From positions 1,240,001 to 1,304,000 of the forward strand of contig NZ_JADBDT010000001.1 of the NCBI RefSeq assembly GCF_014873485.1: a DNA stretch of 64,000 nucleotides. The letters are read 5' to 3'. This DNA is from Sphingopyxis sp. OAS728. Lineage in GTDB: Bacteria; Pseudomonadota; Alphaproteobacteria; Sphingomonadales; Sphingomonadaceae. Position numbers and translations under genes: made by a program. Shown one piece after another: positions 53,617 through 60,665 of the stretch (the first letter of the stretch is position 1; every line of letters begins with the position of its first letter). Below the pieces are notes generated by a model. That model was not told where the DNA came from. It did not search any database and saw nothing but the letters and a program-made list of their open reading frames with translations.

Positions 53617-53952
53617 GTGGCAAGGCCCTGGCATCCTCGTCGGCGAAGGCCGCGTCGTAAATCGAGCACGAGTATCTTGCTCGGCGCGGGCGTGATCGGC
53701 GCGCTGGTCGGTGTCGGATCGATCAGCGCCACACCCGAAGGGCGTGATCAGATAATCACGTCCGCTGGAGATGTGGCAGTAGCAACCGGCTTTGCCCGCG
53801 AACGCGCTCCTCAAGAGGGCGACCATTGGCGCCGTTGCGACGATGCGCGCGACGCCGGAACGGCGCCGATCTATCGCGGCGAACCGGGTTACCGTGATTG
53901 GCTCGATGCCGACGATGACGGGATCGCCTGCGAGCCCTATCGCGGGCAGTAG
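53617..53952 (+). CDS. Excalibur calcium-binding domain protein
   Basis: 111 residues from a GTG. A membrane-anchor segment (ILLGAGVIGALVGVGSISAT) is followed by a C-terminal Excalibur motif CDDARDAGTAPIYRGEPGYR and DWLDADDDGIACEPYRGQ, with the DxDxDGxxCE core. Such domains occur on extracytoplasmic proteins and beside nucleases. It is located where traG or traF would be expected in related transfer regions. Function unknown. Confidence 0.7.
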   Translation: MARPWHPRRRRPRRKSSTSILLGAGVIGALVGVGSISATPEGRDQIITSAGDVAVATGFARERAPQEGDHWRRCDDARDAGTAPIYRGEPGYRDWLDADDDGIACEPYRGQ

Positions 53953-53961
53953 GCGCCCGTA

Positions 53962-54408
53962 CTATTTCGCTTTGGCGCGACCCCGCGCAGCAGGCTTTCG
54001 TCCGCCGCCTCGGCCCTTCGTGCCAAGGCCGATTTGCTTCGCAAGTTCCCGGCGCGTTTCGGCATAGTTTGGCGCGACCATCGGATAGTCCTTCGCCAAA
54101 TTCCATTTGGCGCGATACTCGTCGGGCGTCATGTCATGATCCGTCGCGAGGTGGCGGCGCAGCATCTTCATCTTCTTGCCGTCTTCGAGACATACGATGT
54201 GATCAGGCTTTACCGACGCCCGGACCGACACCGCAGGCTGCTGCGGCTCAACCGCTGGCTCAGCCTTCGTCGTAAGACCCGCGAGCGCATCGTGGACCGA
54301 GCGGATGACGAGCGGGATATCCGAAATCGCGACGCTATTATTGCTGACATGTGCAGCAACAATGTCGGCGGTCAGCGTGACCAGCATGTCGGAATCTTCC
54401 ATCTCCAT
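53962..54408 (-). CDS. MucR/Ros-family zinc-finger regulator
   Basis: 148 residues. The N-terminal [20 protein letters not shown] is followed by the family's single zinc finger [20 protein letters not shown] and [20 protein letters not shown], then a basic glycine-rich tail ([18 protein letters not shown]). MucR proteins bind AT-rich DNA and act as global silencers or H-NS-like regulators in alphaproteobacteria. On mobile elements they often control transfer genes. It converges on the Excalibur gene with nine bases between stops. Confidence 0.92.
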   Translation of the reverse strand: MEMEDSDMLVTLTADIVAAHVSNNSVAISDIPLVIRSVHDALAGLTTKAEPAVEPQQPAVSVRASVKPDHIVCLEDGKKMKMLRRHLATDHDMTPDEYRAKWNLAKDYPMVAPNYAETRRELAKQIGLGTKGRGGGRKPAARGRAKAK

Positions 54409-54413
54409 AACCC

Positions 54414-55337
54414 CTATTCTGCGGCGCGGTTGGCGCCTTCCAAGCCCGCGAGATGCTCACGGCAGATCGTTGCGACTAGACCTTCGAGCACAGCGACGCG
54501 CTCGCCGATCCACGTCAACTCCTCGGCGGTGATCTTATAGTGAGGTGAGTAGCGCGCGCCGACATATGCGAGCCGCAGCAACTCGAAGCAGCGGCGGCTG
54601 AATTTTTCGTCGCGAGGCCACGCTTCGATCAGTGCGGGCGCAATTTGCTCACACTGCGAGCGCAGAAAATTAAGTCGGTGCGACTTTGGGCTATAGAGTG
54701 ACAACACAAGAAGCGCACAGTGATAGAAGCGCTCGGTCGCCTGATGGTAGTTGAACGCAGCCTCGTTGAAATTGCCACGATCCACTAGAAACTTGCCTGA
54801 AGCCGCAAATGCTGTCGCGCTTTCAAACCACGCCTCGAAATGCTTTTCGGCTTCAACCATCGCTTCTTCGGGAGAAAGATTGCGTGGCTGTGCAAATTCA
54901 TATCCCTCGGCCTCGTAAAGCGCGATCCCCTGCTCAACGATATCAATGAAGAATGGCCGTCCGCGCTCGAGCTGCGCGTTCACATCTTTAAGCGAGTGAA
55001 CAATGAAACTGACCGGCGCCGTGCGGGTGTGATTGATGGCAACCTCGCGCATGAGCCGATCCTCGGCAGCCGACCAATGTTCGAAATCGGTGAGTCGCTC
55101 GTTGTTGACGACAACGAGGATATCATAGTCCGACTGGTAGCCACCGACTGGATCGTCGACCCAGTCGCCGCGCGCATAGCTACCGTAGAGGACGATCTTG
55201 AAGATCCGCCCCTTGCGGTTCCAGTCCGAATTACCCCGCGCATGCGCAGTTTCAAATTCCTCGAACAGGATACGCACGACATCAGCAAGTTCGCGCTGCT
55301 TCGATTGCGGGAGATGGTCGAGACTAGTTCGCATCAT
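54414..55337 (-). CDS. nucleotidyltransferase-HEPN fusion protein
   Basis: 307 residues. An N-terminal minimal nucleotidyltransferase has GSYARGDW at 52-59 and SDYD at 69-72, i.e. the GSx(10+)DxD arrangement of MNT enzymes. The C-terminal half is a HEPN four-helix domain ([19 protein letters not shown], then [11 protein letters not shown]). Separate MNT and HEPN proteins form toxin-antitoxin pairs in which the MNT partner AMPylates the HEPN RNase; here both are on one chain. Two adjacent ATGs follow AGGAAGAG. A defence or stress role is an inference. It lies just upstream of mucR. Confidence 0.8.
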   Translation of the reverse strand: MMRTSLDHLPQSKQRELADVVRILFEEFETAHARGNSDWNRKGRIFKIVLYGSYARGDWVDDPVGGYQSDYDILVVVNNERLTDFEHWSAAEDRLMREVAINHTRTAPVSFIVHSLKDVNAQLERGRPFFIDIVEQGIALYEAEGYEFAQPRNLSPEEAMVEAEKHFEAWFESATAFAASGKFLVDRGNFNEAAFNYHQATERFYHCALLVLSLYSPKSHRLNFLRSQCEQIAPALIEAWPRDEKFSRRCFELLRLAYVGARYSPHYKITAEELTWIGERVAVLEGLVATICREHLAGLEGANRAAE

Positions 55338-55392
55338 TCTCTTCCTGAAAGGCGGCAGGCCGGATGGCAAGCGCCATCCCGCCTGCCGCGGA

Positions 55393-55647
55393 TCAAAGCC
55401 ACGGCCAAACCAGACGCGGGAAGCGTGCGTGAAGGCACCGCGACCACATAAGGAGGGTGCAGGCGAAGTCGGCAATGATGTGCTCTACAGTCACGCCGTG
55501 CCGCTCTGCCAGCTCCGGATAGGGGGTATTGTCGAAGCGAACAGACAGGAAGATATCGCCCTGCCGCGCGGTCATCTTGCGCAGCGCGATGACCATCCGG
55601 CGCTCGGCGTCCGCAATGGTCACGGTGGAAAGATCGCGGCGTCTCAC
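55393..55647 (-). CDS. small sigma-70 region-4-like DNA-binding protein
   Basis: 84 residues from a GTG overlapping the ArdC stop by four bases. DAERRMVIALRKMTARQGDI is followed by PYPELAERHGVTVEHIIADF, a helix-turn-helix resembling region 4 of sigma factors, with no region 2. Such stand-alone region-4 proteins are common on sphingomonad mobile elements. It may be a sigma-appropriating regulator or just a DNA-binding protein. Confidence 0.65.
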   Translation of the reverse strand: MRRRDLSTVTIADAERRMVIALRKMTARQGDIFLSVRFDNTPYPELAERHGVTVEHIIADFACTLLMWSRCLHARFPRLVWPWL

Positions 55648-56537
55648 TGCTCGTCTCCGACGAAGGCGAGCAGATAGTCGCTCGCCTTGCTCGCCTGACT
55701 GGCGGCGCGGAAGATCGCCTTCTCATCGCCGCGCAAGACCGAGAGCCACGACGCGATATAGTCCGAGTGCCGAACGGTAGGGGCGATGCCGAGCGAAGCG
55801 CAGGTGAACGCCGACGCCATCTCGGCAACAAGCTCTTCCTTGGCGTAAGCCTCCGAACCAAACCCACCCTTCTGGTCACGGTCCAGCCGACTGCCATGTC
55901 CGGTCCAGTGCCCGAGTTCGTGAAGCGCGGTGCGATACCAGTTGATCGGCTCATGGAAGGCCGCCTGCGGCGGCACCTGAACAAAGTCATGGCTTGGACT
56001 GTAGAAGGCGTCGCCCCCGCCGATCTGGAAGCGCGCGCCGCTGGCGGCGATCAGCGCATCGGCTTCGGCAATGGCGAGGACAGGATCGATTGCCACGGCT
56101 TCGGGGGCGAAGTCCTCGGGCAGCCCTTCGCACTGCTCGACGTTGAACACGGTGAAGCGTTTCAAGAATGCAACCTGCCGCGCCGCGCGATCCTCGCCGC
56201 GCGCCGCCTCGACTTCGGCCTTGGGCGTGAAGCGGTCAGCGTAACAAATGATCGTGCCCTTCTCGCCGCGTCGGACATTACCGCCCGCCGCTTCGGCCTG
56301 CCGGTAGGTGAGCCAGCGCTGCGAGGCAAAGCGGCGACGGATGACCTCGGCCCACAGGATCAGGACATTGATCCCCGAGTATTTGCGGCCCGTTCCGGCA
56401 TTCTGCGGCATCGTGCAGCCGCATGCCGCGCTATCCCAAGGCTGGACCCAAGGCAGTCTTCCTTCCTCGAGCTCCGCTATGATGCTGCTGGTGACCTCGG
56501 AATAGAGGCTCTGCCGTTCGATTTTCTCCGCACGCAT
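55644..56537 (-). CDS. ardC: ArdC-family antirestriction protein (ssDNA-binding + zincin)
   Basis: 297 residues. N-terminal ssDNA-binding domain (IIAELEEGRLPWVQPWD, YSGINVLILWAEVIRR, WLTYRQAEAAGGNVRRGEKG) and C-terminal zinc metallopeptidase-like domain with HELGHWTGHGSRLDRD at about 205-220. ArdC proteins protect incoming single-stranded plasmid DNA from host restriction during conjugation. Its leader carries the conserved block also found upstream of the DUF736 and ParB-like genes. Confidence 0.93.
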   Translation of the reverse strand: MRAEKIERQSLYSEVTSSIIAELEEGRLPWVQPWDSAACGCTMPQNAGTGRKYSGINVLILWAEVIRRRFASQRWLTYRQAEAAGGNVRRGEKGTIICYADRFTPKAEVEAARGEDRAARQVAFLKRFTVFNVEQCEGLPEDFAPEAVAIDPVLAIAEADALIAASGARFQIGGGDAFYSPSHDFVQVPPQAAFHEPINWYRTALHELGHWTGHGSRLDRDQKGGFGSEAYAKEELVAEMASAFTCASLGIAPTVRHSDYIASWLSVLRGDEKAIFRAASQASKASDYLLAFVGDEQ

Positions 56538-56636
56538 ATCCCTTCTCCTTCAAACCACCGCACCCCGGCCCGGAAGGGGGCGGGGTGGGCGGCAGGAGGG
56601 AGCCGGCAGACCCGCGACATCGGCCGGGGTGCATCC

Positions 56637-56660
56637 GAAGGACCGCAATGAAATGGAGGA
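56637..56660 (-). promoter_or_regulatory. conserved leader block, copy C (ardC)
   Basis: Plus-strand form GAAGGACCGCAATGAAATGG then AGGA; consensus of the three copies GGCCGCARCGAAGNGGAGGA. It begins 100 bases before the ardC ATG. The following stretch toward the gene also resembles the ParB leader (CCGGGCCGGGGTGCGG and GAAGGAGAAGG). Confidence 0.6.
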
Positions 56661-56831
56661 CCTGCGGCACGCGGGTTGCGGCCCGGCCGTGCGGGGCTAG
56701 AGGCGAGTGACGCCCACCCTGCCCCCGCCCAGCCGGGGACAAACGACTCCGCCGCGAAGCGGCGACCGCTGGTCCCAACCCCCACGAATCGAAAAACGAT
56801 CGCGCCGCCGACGGTGCGGCAACCCGAGCGC

Positions 56832-56868
56832 GACCGTCTCAGACGGTCTCATTTTGGACGGGTGAGAC
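56832..56868. repeat. nested inverted repeats before AlpA
   Basis: GACCGTC-TCA-GACGGTC at 56832-56848 overlaps a second pair GTCTCA...TGAGAC at 56846-56868. They lie between ardC and alpA, 33 bases before the 10-bp array. Possible operator or part of an origin. The rest of the 530-base interval between ardC and alpA shows only the ardC leader block and the array. Confidence 0.6.
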
Positions 56869-56900
56869 AGAAAATCCGAAACGGAGCGAATTAATTTGGT

Positions 56901-56983
56901 GCCATTTGAGGGTACATTAGACCGCAGTAGGAAGCAGTAGACGGCATTTGGCCGCATTTGACCGCATTTGGCCGGAAAGGGCC
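56901..56983 (+). repeat. 10-bp periodic repeat array (iteron-like)
   Basis: Eight successive 10-base units in exact phase: GCCATTTGAG, GGTACATTAG, ACCGCAGTAG, GAAGCAGTAG, ACGGCATTTG, GCCGCATTTG, ACCGCATTTG, GCCGGAAAGG. The consensus is NCCGCATTTG/NNNGCAGTAG. The period equals about one helical turn, so a protein could bind all units on one face. Iterons of replication origins are usually longer (17-22 bases), so a regulatory or excision-related array is also possible. Confidence 0.7.
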
Positions 56984-57067
56984 TCTTTTCAGACCGTTGA
57001 CGACGACCGAACTTCTCCCACATCATCAGCGCTGTGAGAGGGCACACAGCTTCATATAAAGGAGAAA

Positions 57068-57298
57068 ATGTGCATGTCGTCTCAACCCATTCCCGACCGG
57101 TTCCTCCGTCTCAACACCGTCCTCGACCGCACCGGTCTCAGTCGCGCAACGCTCTATCGGAAGATAGCCGCCGGCACCTTTCCGCACCAGGTCAAGATCG
57201 CCGAGCGCTGCTGCGGCTGGCGTGAGTCTGAAGTTGCGGCGTGGCAACGCGACCCGGACGGCTTCAACGGCTCAGGTCTGCCGCCTCTCGCGGCCTGA
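57068..57298 (+). CDS. alpA: AlpA-family DNA-binding regulator
   Basis: 76 residues. LRLNTVLDRTGLSRATLYRK, then AAGTFPHQVKI and GWRESEVAAWQRD, is the MerR-like winged helix of AlpA proteins, which activate integrase/excision genes or act as excisionases. Two ATGs (57068 and 57074) follow AAAGGAGAAA; the second has better spacing. The 10-bp array and nested palindromes directly upstream could be its targets. It is the only plus-strand gene in this part of the island. Confidence 0.9.
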   Translation: MCMSSQPIPDRFLRLNTVLDRTGLSRATLYRKIAAGTFPHQVKIAERCCGWRESEVAAWQRDPDGFNGSGLPPLAA

Positions 57299-57350
57299 CT
57301 GGCACGAGAAGACCCCCGCACCGCCGAGGCGGTACGGGGCATGTCGCGGA

Positions 57351-57674
57351 TCAGTCGGCCGGGTTCCAGATGAGCGCGTAGCCGTCTTCGCCATCCTGGC
57401 CGGCGGCCCGGCCGAGGTTCGCATAGAGGCGGCGCGGTCCGAACTCGGGAGCCGCGAGGCTCAGCGACACATAGGGCTCGCGCGATGCCTGTCCGACGCG
57501 GATCCAGCCGGCACCGATCTCGACGCCTTCCGAATAGACCCGGTAGTCGGGCTGGACGTCGCCCGCCTTCGAGCGGTTCGCCCGGATTTCGATCGCGGCG
57601 CGGATCGAGAGGGTTTTCAGCTGGCCCACGAAACCCGTTTCGATGGTGCCGTTCACAAAGCCGATAGCTGCCAT
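57351..57674 (-). CDS. DUF736 family protein
   Basis: 107 residues, beginning AAIGFVNGTIETGFVGQLKT and containing PDYRVYSEGVEIGAGWIRVG and PYVSLSLAAPEFGPRRLYAN, the diagnostic blocks of DUF736. These small proteins are encoded on alphaproteobacterial plasmids and ICEs near ardC, parB and tra genes; their function is unknown. It converges on alpA. The ATG follows GAGGAGACGACC. It carries copy B of the shared leader block. Confidence 0.92.
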   Translation of the reverse strand: MAAIGFVNGTIETGFVGQLKTLSIRAAIEIRANRSKAGDVQPDYRVYSEGVEIGAGWIRVGQASREPYVSLSLAAPEFGPRRLYANLGRAAGQDGEDGYALIWNPAD

Positions 57675-57759
57675 TGGTCGTCTCCTCAAATTCACCGCGG
57701 GACCATCCCTGCGGCATGGGCGGACCAAGGGCCGGCGCCTGAGGTGTCTCGCGAACCCG

Positions 57760-57783
57760 TAGGGCCGCAGCGAAGCGGAGGAG
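57760..57783 (-). promoter_or_regulatory. conserved leader block, copy B (DUF736)
   Basis: Plus-strand form TAGGGCCGCAGCGAAGCGGA then GGAG, 86 bases before the DUF736 ATG. On the transcript it reads CUCCUCCGCUUCGCUGCGGC, and CUCCUC could pair with the gene's GAGGAG ribosome-binding site. Confidence 0.6.
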
Positions 57784-57862
57784 TGCGGCGGCGCGATTAT
57801 TTGAAGCGAAGCGGCCGCGAGGAGACTGCGCAGCAGTCGGGGAAATAATCGCGCCGCCGCAC
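57783..57862. repeat. 20-bp perfect inverted repeat, 40-base loop
   Basis: Arms GTGCGGCGGCGCGATTATTT (57783-57802) and its exact complement (57843-57862). It abuts leader block B upstream of DUF736. A weaker relative of the arm (GCGCGATCATTTGA) occurs near 60625 upstream of the ParB-like gene. Could be a transcription barrier, a single-strand origin or a protein-binding site. Confidence 0.75.
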
Positions 57863-58440
57863 TTTTGCGGGACGCCGCGCCGGTCCAGGTCATATCGCCC
57901 GTCGCCGGGGATGCTTCTGCGGCTGAGGTCTTCGAGACCGTGGCAGCCTCGCCTTGGGGGCTATCGAGAATTTCGGGAGACAAGCCAAAGCTCGCGGTCC
58001 GCGCGCTACCCCGTTCCCCAGCGCGACGCGGCCAAAGCCCTTCCCGACTATCCAATGACTTGCGCGAAAATCCCGCATTGGGACAATCGACCGAGGAAAT
58101 TACGACGAGTTGCAGCGGCTTGCTCGAAATCCTGTCGGGTTTCTACAATTCTGCGAGACGGTCGCCGTTAAAGGATTGCGTACGAAATCTTCCGCTGAGC
58201 GGTCGCTACTGCGACCCACGCGACAGCTCGGTGTGGGGGGCGATGTTTTGCGATGCATACATCGTTGAAGGGCGGCGCGAGGAACTCCTCACGCCGCCTT
58301 TCCTTTTTTGGCGCCCGCGCGTCGATGCCGCTTGCGGCAGCGGCGCGCGCCGAACGATCAACGCCGCGCCGGGCTCGACCGGCGCGTCAATTTCCCCGCG
58401 CTAAAAATGGGCAGGCGACCGAAACCGCCTGCCCTGTCGA
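57863..58440. other. noncoding interval between DUF736 and ParB-like gene
   Basis: 578 bases. I see no convincing gene: short plus-strand frames here (e.g. 57865-58404) are arginine/serine-rich without recognisable motifs. Base composition falls in the middle (58080-58200). Could hold a promoter or a decayed gene. Confidence 0.5.
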
Positions 58441-60234
58441 TCAGGCTGCAAGAGGCGGGAGTTCCTCTGCTTCGCCCTCGCTGGTTTCCGCCACTTCATC
58501 CTCGGCGCTGGCCGCAAGCTCATGTCGGACGCTCGCCGCCGCCTTCACGCTGCCTACCCCACCGCGCGTAGTGTAAGCAGACGGCGGGAACACCATCCAC
58601 TGCGGAACCCACGACTCGGCCCTCGCGCGGCCGTTCGCGCCTTCGAGGCAATCCGAGACAATGGCCTTCAACGCCTTGCCCTTCTCACCGGCGTTCGCTG
58701 CCGCCACCTCCTGCCCCGCGACCTCGCCGACGATGGCGAGCAGAACTTCGCGGTCGCGAAGCTGGTCGAAGAAGGCCGCGTCCGCCGACCAGTGCTGGCG
58801 CATGTCGGTGCCGAGATGGAGCCCGATCATCTCGACCGCCTCGCTTCCCGCCTGCAACGTCTCGCCCATGACGATCGCTACGATCTCCAGTACCACCGGA
58901 TCGGGCAGTTCCAGAAGGCGCGCAAAGAGCGGAGCAAAAGGGGGACGGTTCATCGGCCTTCCCGTGACTGTCGGGGCCTCCTCATCGAACCCGAGCACCG
59001 CCAGCACAGCACGGCGCTTGATGTCAAACGCCGTCTCGGCGGAAGACGTCTCGACGCTTTCGGCGATATCCTCCTTCGGCGCCCGCTGGCTCTCGACATC
59101 GACGCGCCAAAGATCGGCGCCCGCGATGACATGCGCGAGCATCGCCCGCAGCGCGACGCCGCCGTGCCCTGCCAGATCGGCGCGAACCGCCGCATGGCGA
59201 TGAAGGTCGATATAGGCATTGAGCGGGCCGGAAACTTCGGGACGAACGGGCTTCGCGATTTCGGCATTGCCGTCGCCATCGCCGCCGCCACCCGAAAGCC
59301 GTTTCGCTTCCTTGGTGGTGACGAAGCCCTCGTGGAAAGTCACCTCCCCGCTCTCGCGGACCTCGACATAGATGCGGCTGCCTTTGCGCTTGCCCGCATG
59401 GGCGTAATCCCACGACCGGAACCAGTCGCCGCGCGCCATGATGACGACATCGGACCAGCCCGCTTCGAGATAGTCAGCCTTTCGCGCCTCGATGGCTGCC
59501 ATCTGCGCCGACCAGAAGCCATCGCCGTCGGCAAAGAAGCTGTCCTCGCCGAACAGGTCGGACACGACAGCGAGCTTCGCTTCCTCGGCATCGAACAGCG
59601 CGTACTTCACGGCAATGGCGGTGCCGCCGAACAGCCATGCTTTCAGCTGATGACCGGTCGGGCAATAGCTGCCCTCATCGTCGAACAGCGCCAGCCACGC
59701 CTTCTGCTGGCTCTTCGATGCGAGGGTCAGATGCCGAACCGTGCCCGCATCGATCTCGCCGCCGCGATAGAGGGTGCGGATGCGGGGGAGCAGATTGCCG
59801 AGCGCAAGGATGCGCTTCACGGCGCGCGGTTCGAATCCGAAACTGTCCGCGACCTCTTCGACCGACCGCCCCGCCTTGACCAATGCGACGAACGCCTCCC
59901 ACTGGCTGACCTCGTCGGGCTGCACCCGTGCGAGATTTTCGAGCATCGAGGCTTCGAGCGCATCGGCATCGTCGCCCTCGTCCAGAATGGCGCAAGGAAT
60001 GGGCCGAACCGCCCCGCCCTCACGCGCGACGGCACCCACGGCGGTAAAGCGCCGACGCCCCGCGACGATCTCATAGTGGCCTTCCGAACAATTGGGCCGA
60101 ACGAGCAGCGGAACAAGTACCCCGCGCGCGCGGATGCTCGGCATAAGGTCTGCGACGTCGGGGTCTTTCCCCTTCCCGCGCATGTTGGCGGCTGCGATGG
60201 ACAGATTGCCCAGTTCAATGAAATCCAACTTCAT
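58441..60234 (-). CDS. ParB/RepB-like partition or nucleoid protein
   Basis: 597 residues. The N-terminal ParB/sulfiredoxin domain has VPLLVRP and YEIVAGRRRFTAVGAVARE, then LEASMLENLARVQPDEVSQW and the HTH-like EEVADSFGFEPRAVKRILAL. The long C-terminal half (residues 200-597) is unlike chromosomal ParB and typical of the large ParB-like proteins on sphingomonad plasmids and ICEs. No ParA partner is present, so ordinary partition is unlikely; a CTP-switch regulator or stabiliser is possible. The ATG at 60234 begins the recognisable domain and follows GAGAAGGAAG. Its leader carries copy A of the shared block. Confidence 0.88.
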   Translation of the reverse strand: MKLDFIELGNLSIAAANMRGKGKDPDVADLMPSIRARGVLVPLLVRPNCSEGHYEIVAGRRRFTAVGAVAREGGAVRPIPCAILDEGDDADALEASMLENLARVQPDEVSQWEAFVALVKAGRSVEEVADSFGFEPRAVKRILALGNLLPRIRTLYRGGEIDAGTVRHLTLASKSQQKAWLALFDDEGSYCPTGHQLKAWLFGGTAIAVKYALFDAEEAKLAVVSDLFGEDSFFADGDGFWSAQMAAIEARKADYLEAGWSDVVIMARGDWFRSWDYAHAGKRKGSRIYVEVRESGEVTFHEGFVTTKEAKRLSGGGGDGDGNAEIAKPVRPEVSGPLNAYIDLHRHAAVRADLAGHGGVALRAMLAHVIAGADLWRVDVESQRAPKEDIAESVETSSAETAFDIKRRAVLAVLGFDEEAPTVTGRPMNRPPFAPLFARLLELPDPVVLEIVAIVMGETLQAGSEAVEMIGLHLGTDMRQHWSADAAFFDQLRDREVLLAIVGEVAGQEVAAANAGEKGKALKAIVSDCLEGANGRARAESWVPQWMVFPPSAYTTRGGVGSVKAAASVRHELAASAEDEVAETSEGEAEELPPLAA

Positions 60235-60330
60235 GATTTTCTTCCTTCTCTTCAACCACACCCGGCCCCGGACGGCGGGGCGGGCGGCGAGAAAAGGCGA
60301 GGGGACCGCGCCAAAGGACGGCGCGCACCC

Positions 60331-60354
60331 GAAGGGCCGCAACGAAGAGGAGGA
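60331..60354 (-). promoter_or_regulatory. conserved leader block, copy A (ParB-like)
   Basis: Plus-strand form GAAGGGCCGCAACGAAGAGG then AGGA, 97 bases before the ParB-like ATG. On the transcript it contains CUCUUC, complementary to the gene's own GAAGAG just before the start codon. Confidence 0.6.
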
Positions 60355-60504
60355 GCCGGGCATCGCCCGGCTTGCGCGCTGGCCGAGCGGTCCCATAGCC
60401 GTGCGCCGAACGACACGCTGTCCGTGGCCGGCCACCAGCAACGCCGCCGTGCGGTCAGCGCGGCGTCAATATCGGATAACAGACGCGCCCTTGGCGAAGC
60501 CGCA

Positions 60505-60550
60505 GGCGGGGCGGCGTGCGCGCGCAGATGTGCTTAGCCGCCGCCCCGCC
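60505..60550. repeat. 12-bp inverted repeat upstream of ParB-like gene
   Basis: Arms GGCGGGGCGGCG (60505-60516) and CGCCGCCCCGCC (60539-60550) with a 22-base loop. It lies between the integrase stop and the ParB-like leader and may act as an intrinsic barrier between them. The rest of the 431-base interval (60235-60665) holds leader block A and GC-rich noncoding sequence. Confidence 0.65.
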
Positions 60551-60665
60551 AAGATCAGCGAGCCAAGAGCGCAGCGCGGCAACCCAAGCAAACGCGCGAC
60601 CTCTGGCGGCAGCCTGCCGCCGCCAGTGCGCGATCATTTGAGGCCGCGCTCAATCTGCCGTCGGC

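Noticed and set aside
56901..56983. CRISPR array
   Set aside because: Units are 10 bases without spacers, and no cas genes are nearby.
58441..60234. Treating the ParB-like gene as part of a standard parAB partition locus
   Set aside because: No ParA ATPase is found nearby and the C-terminal half is unlike chromosomal ParB.
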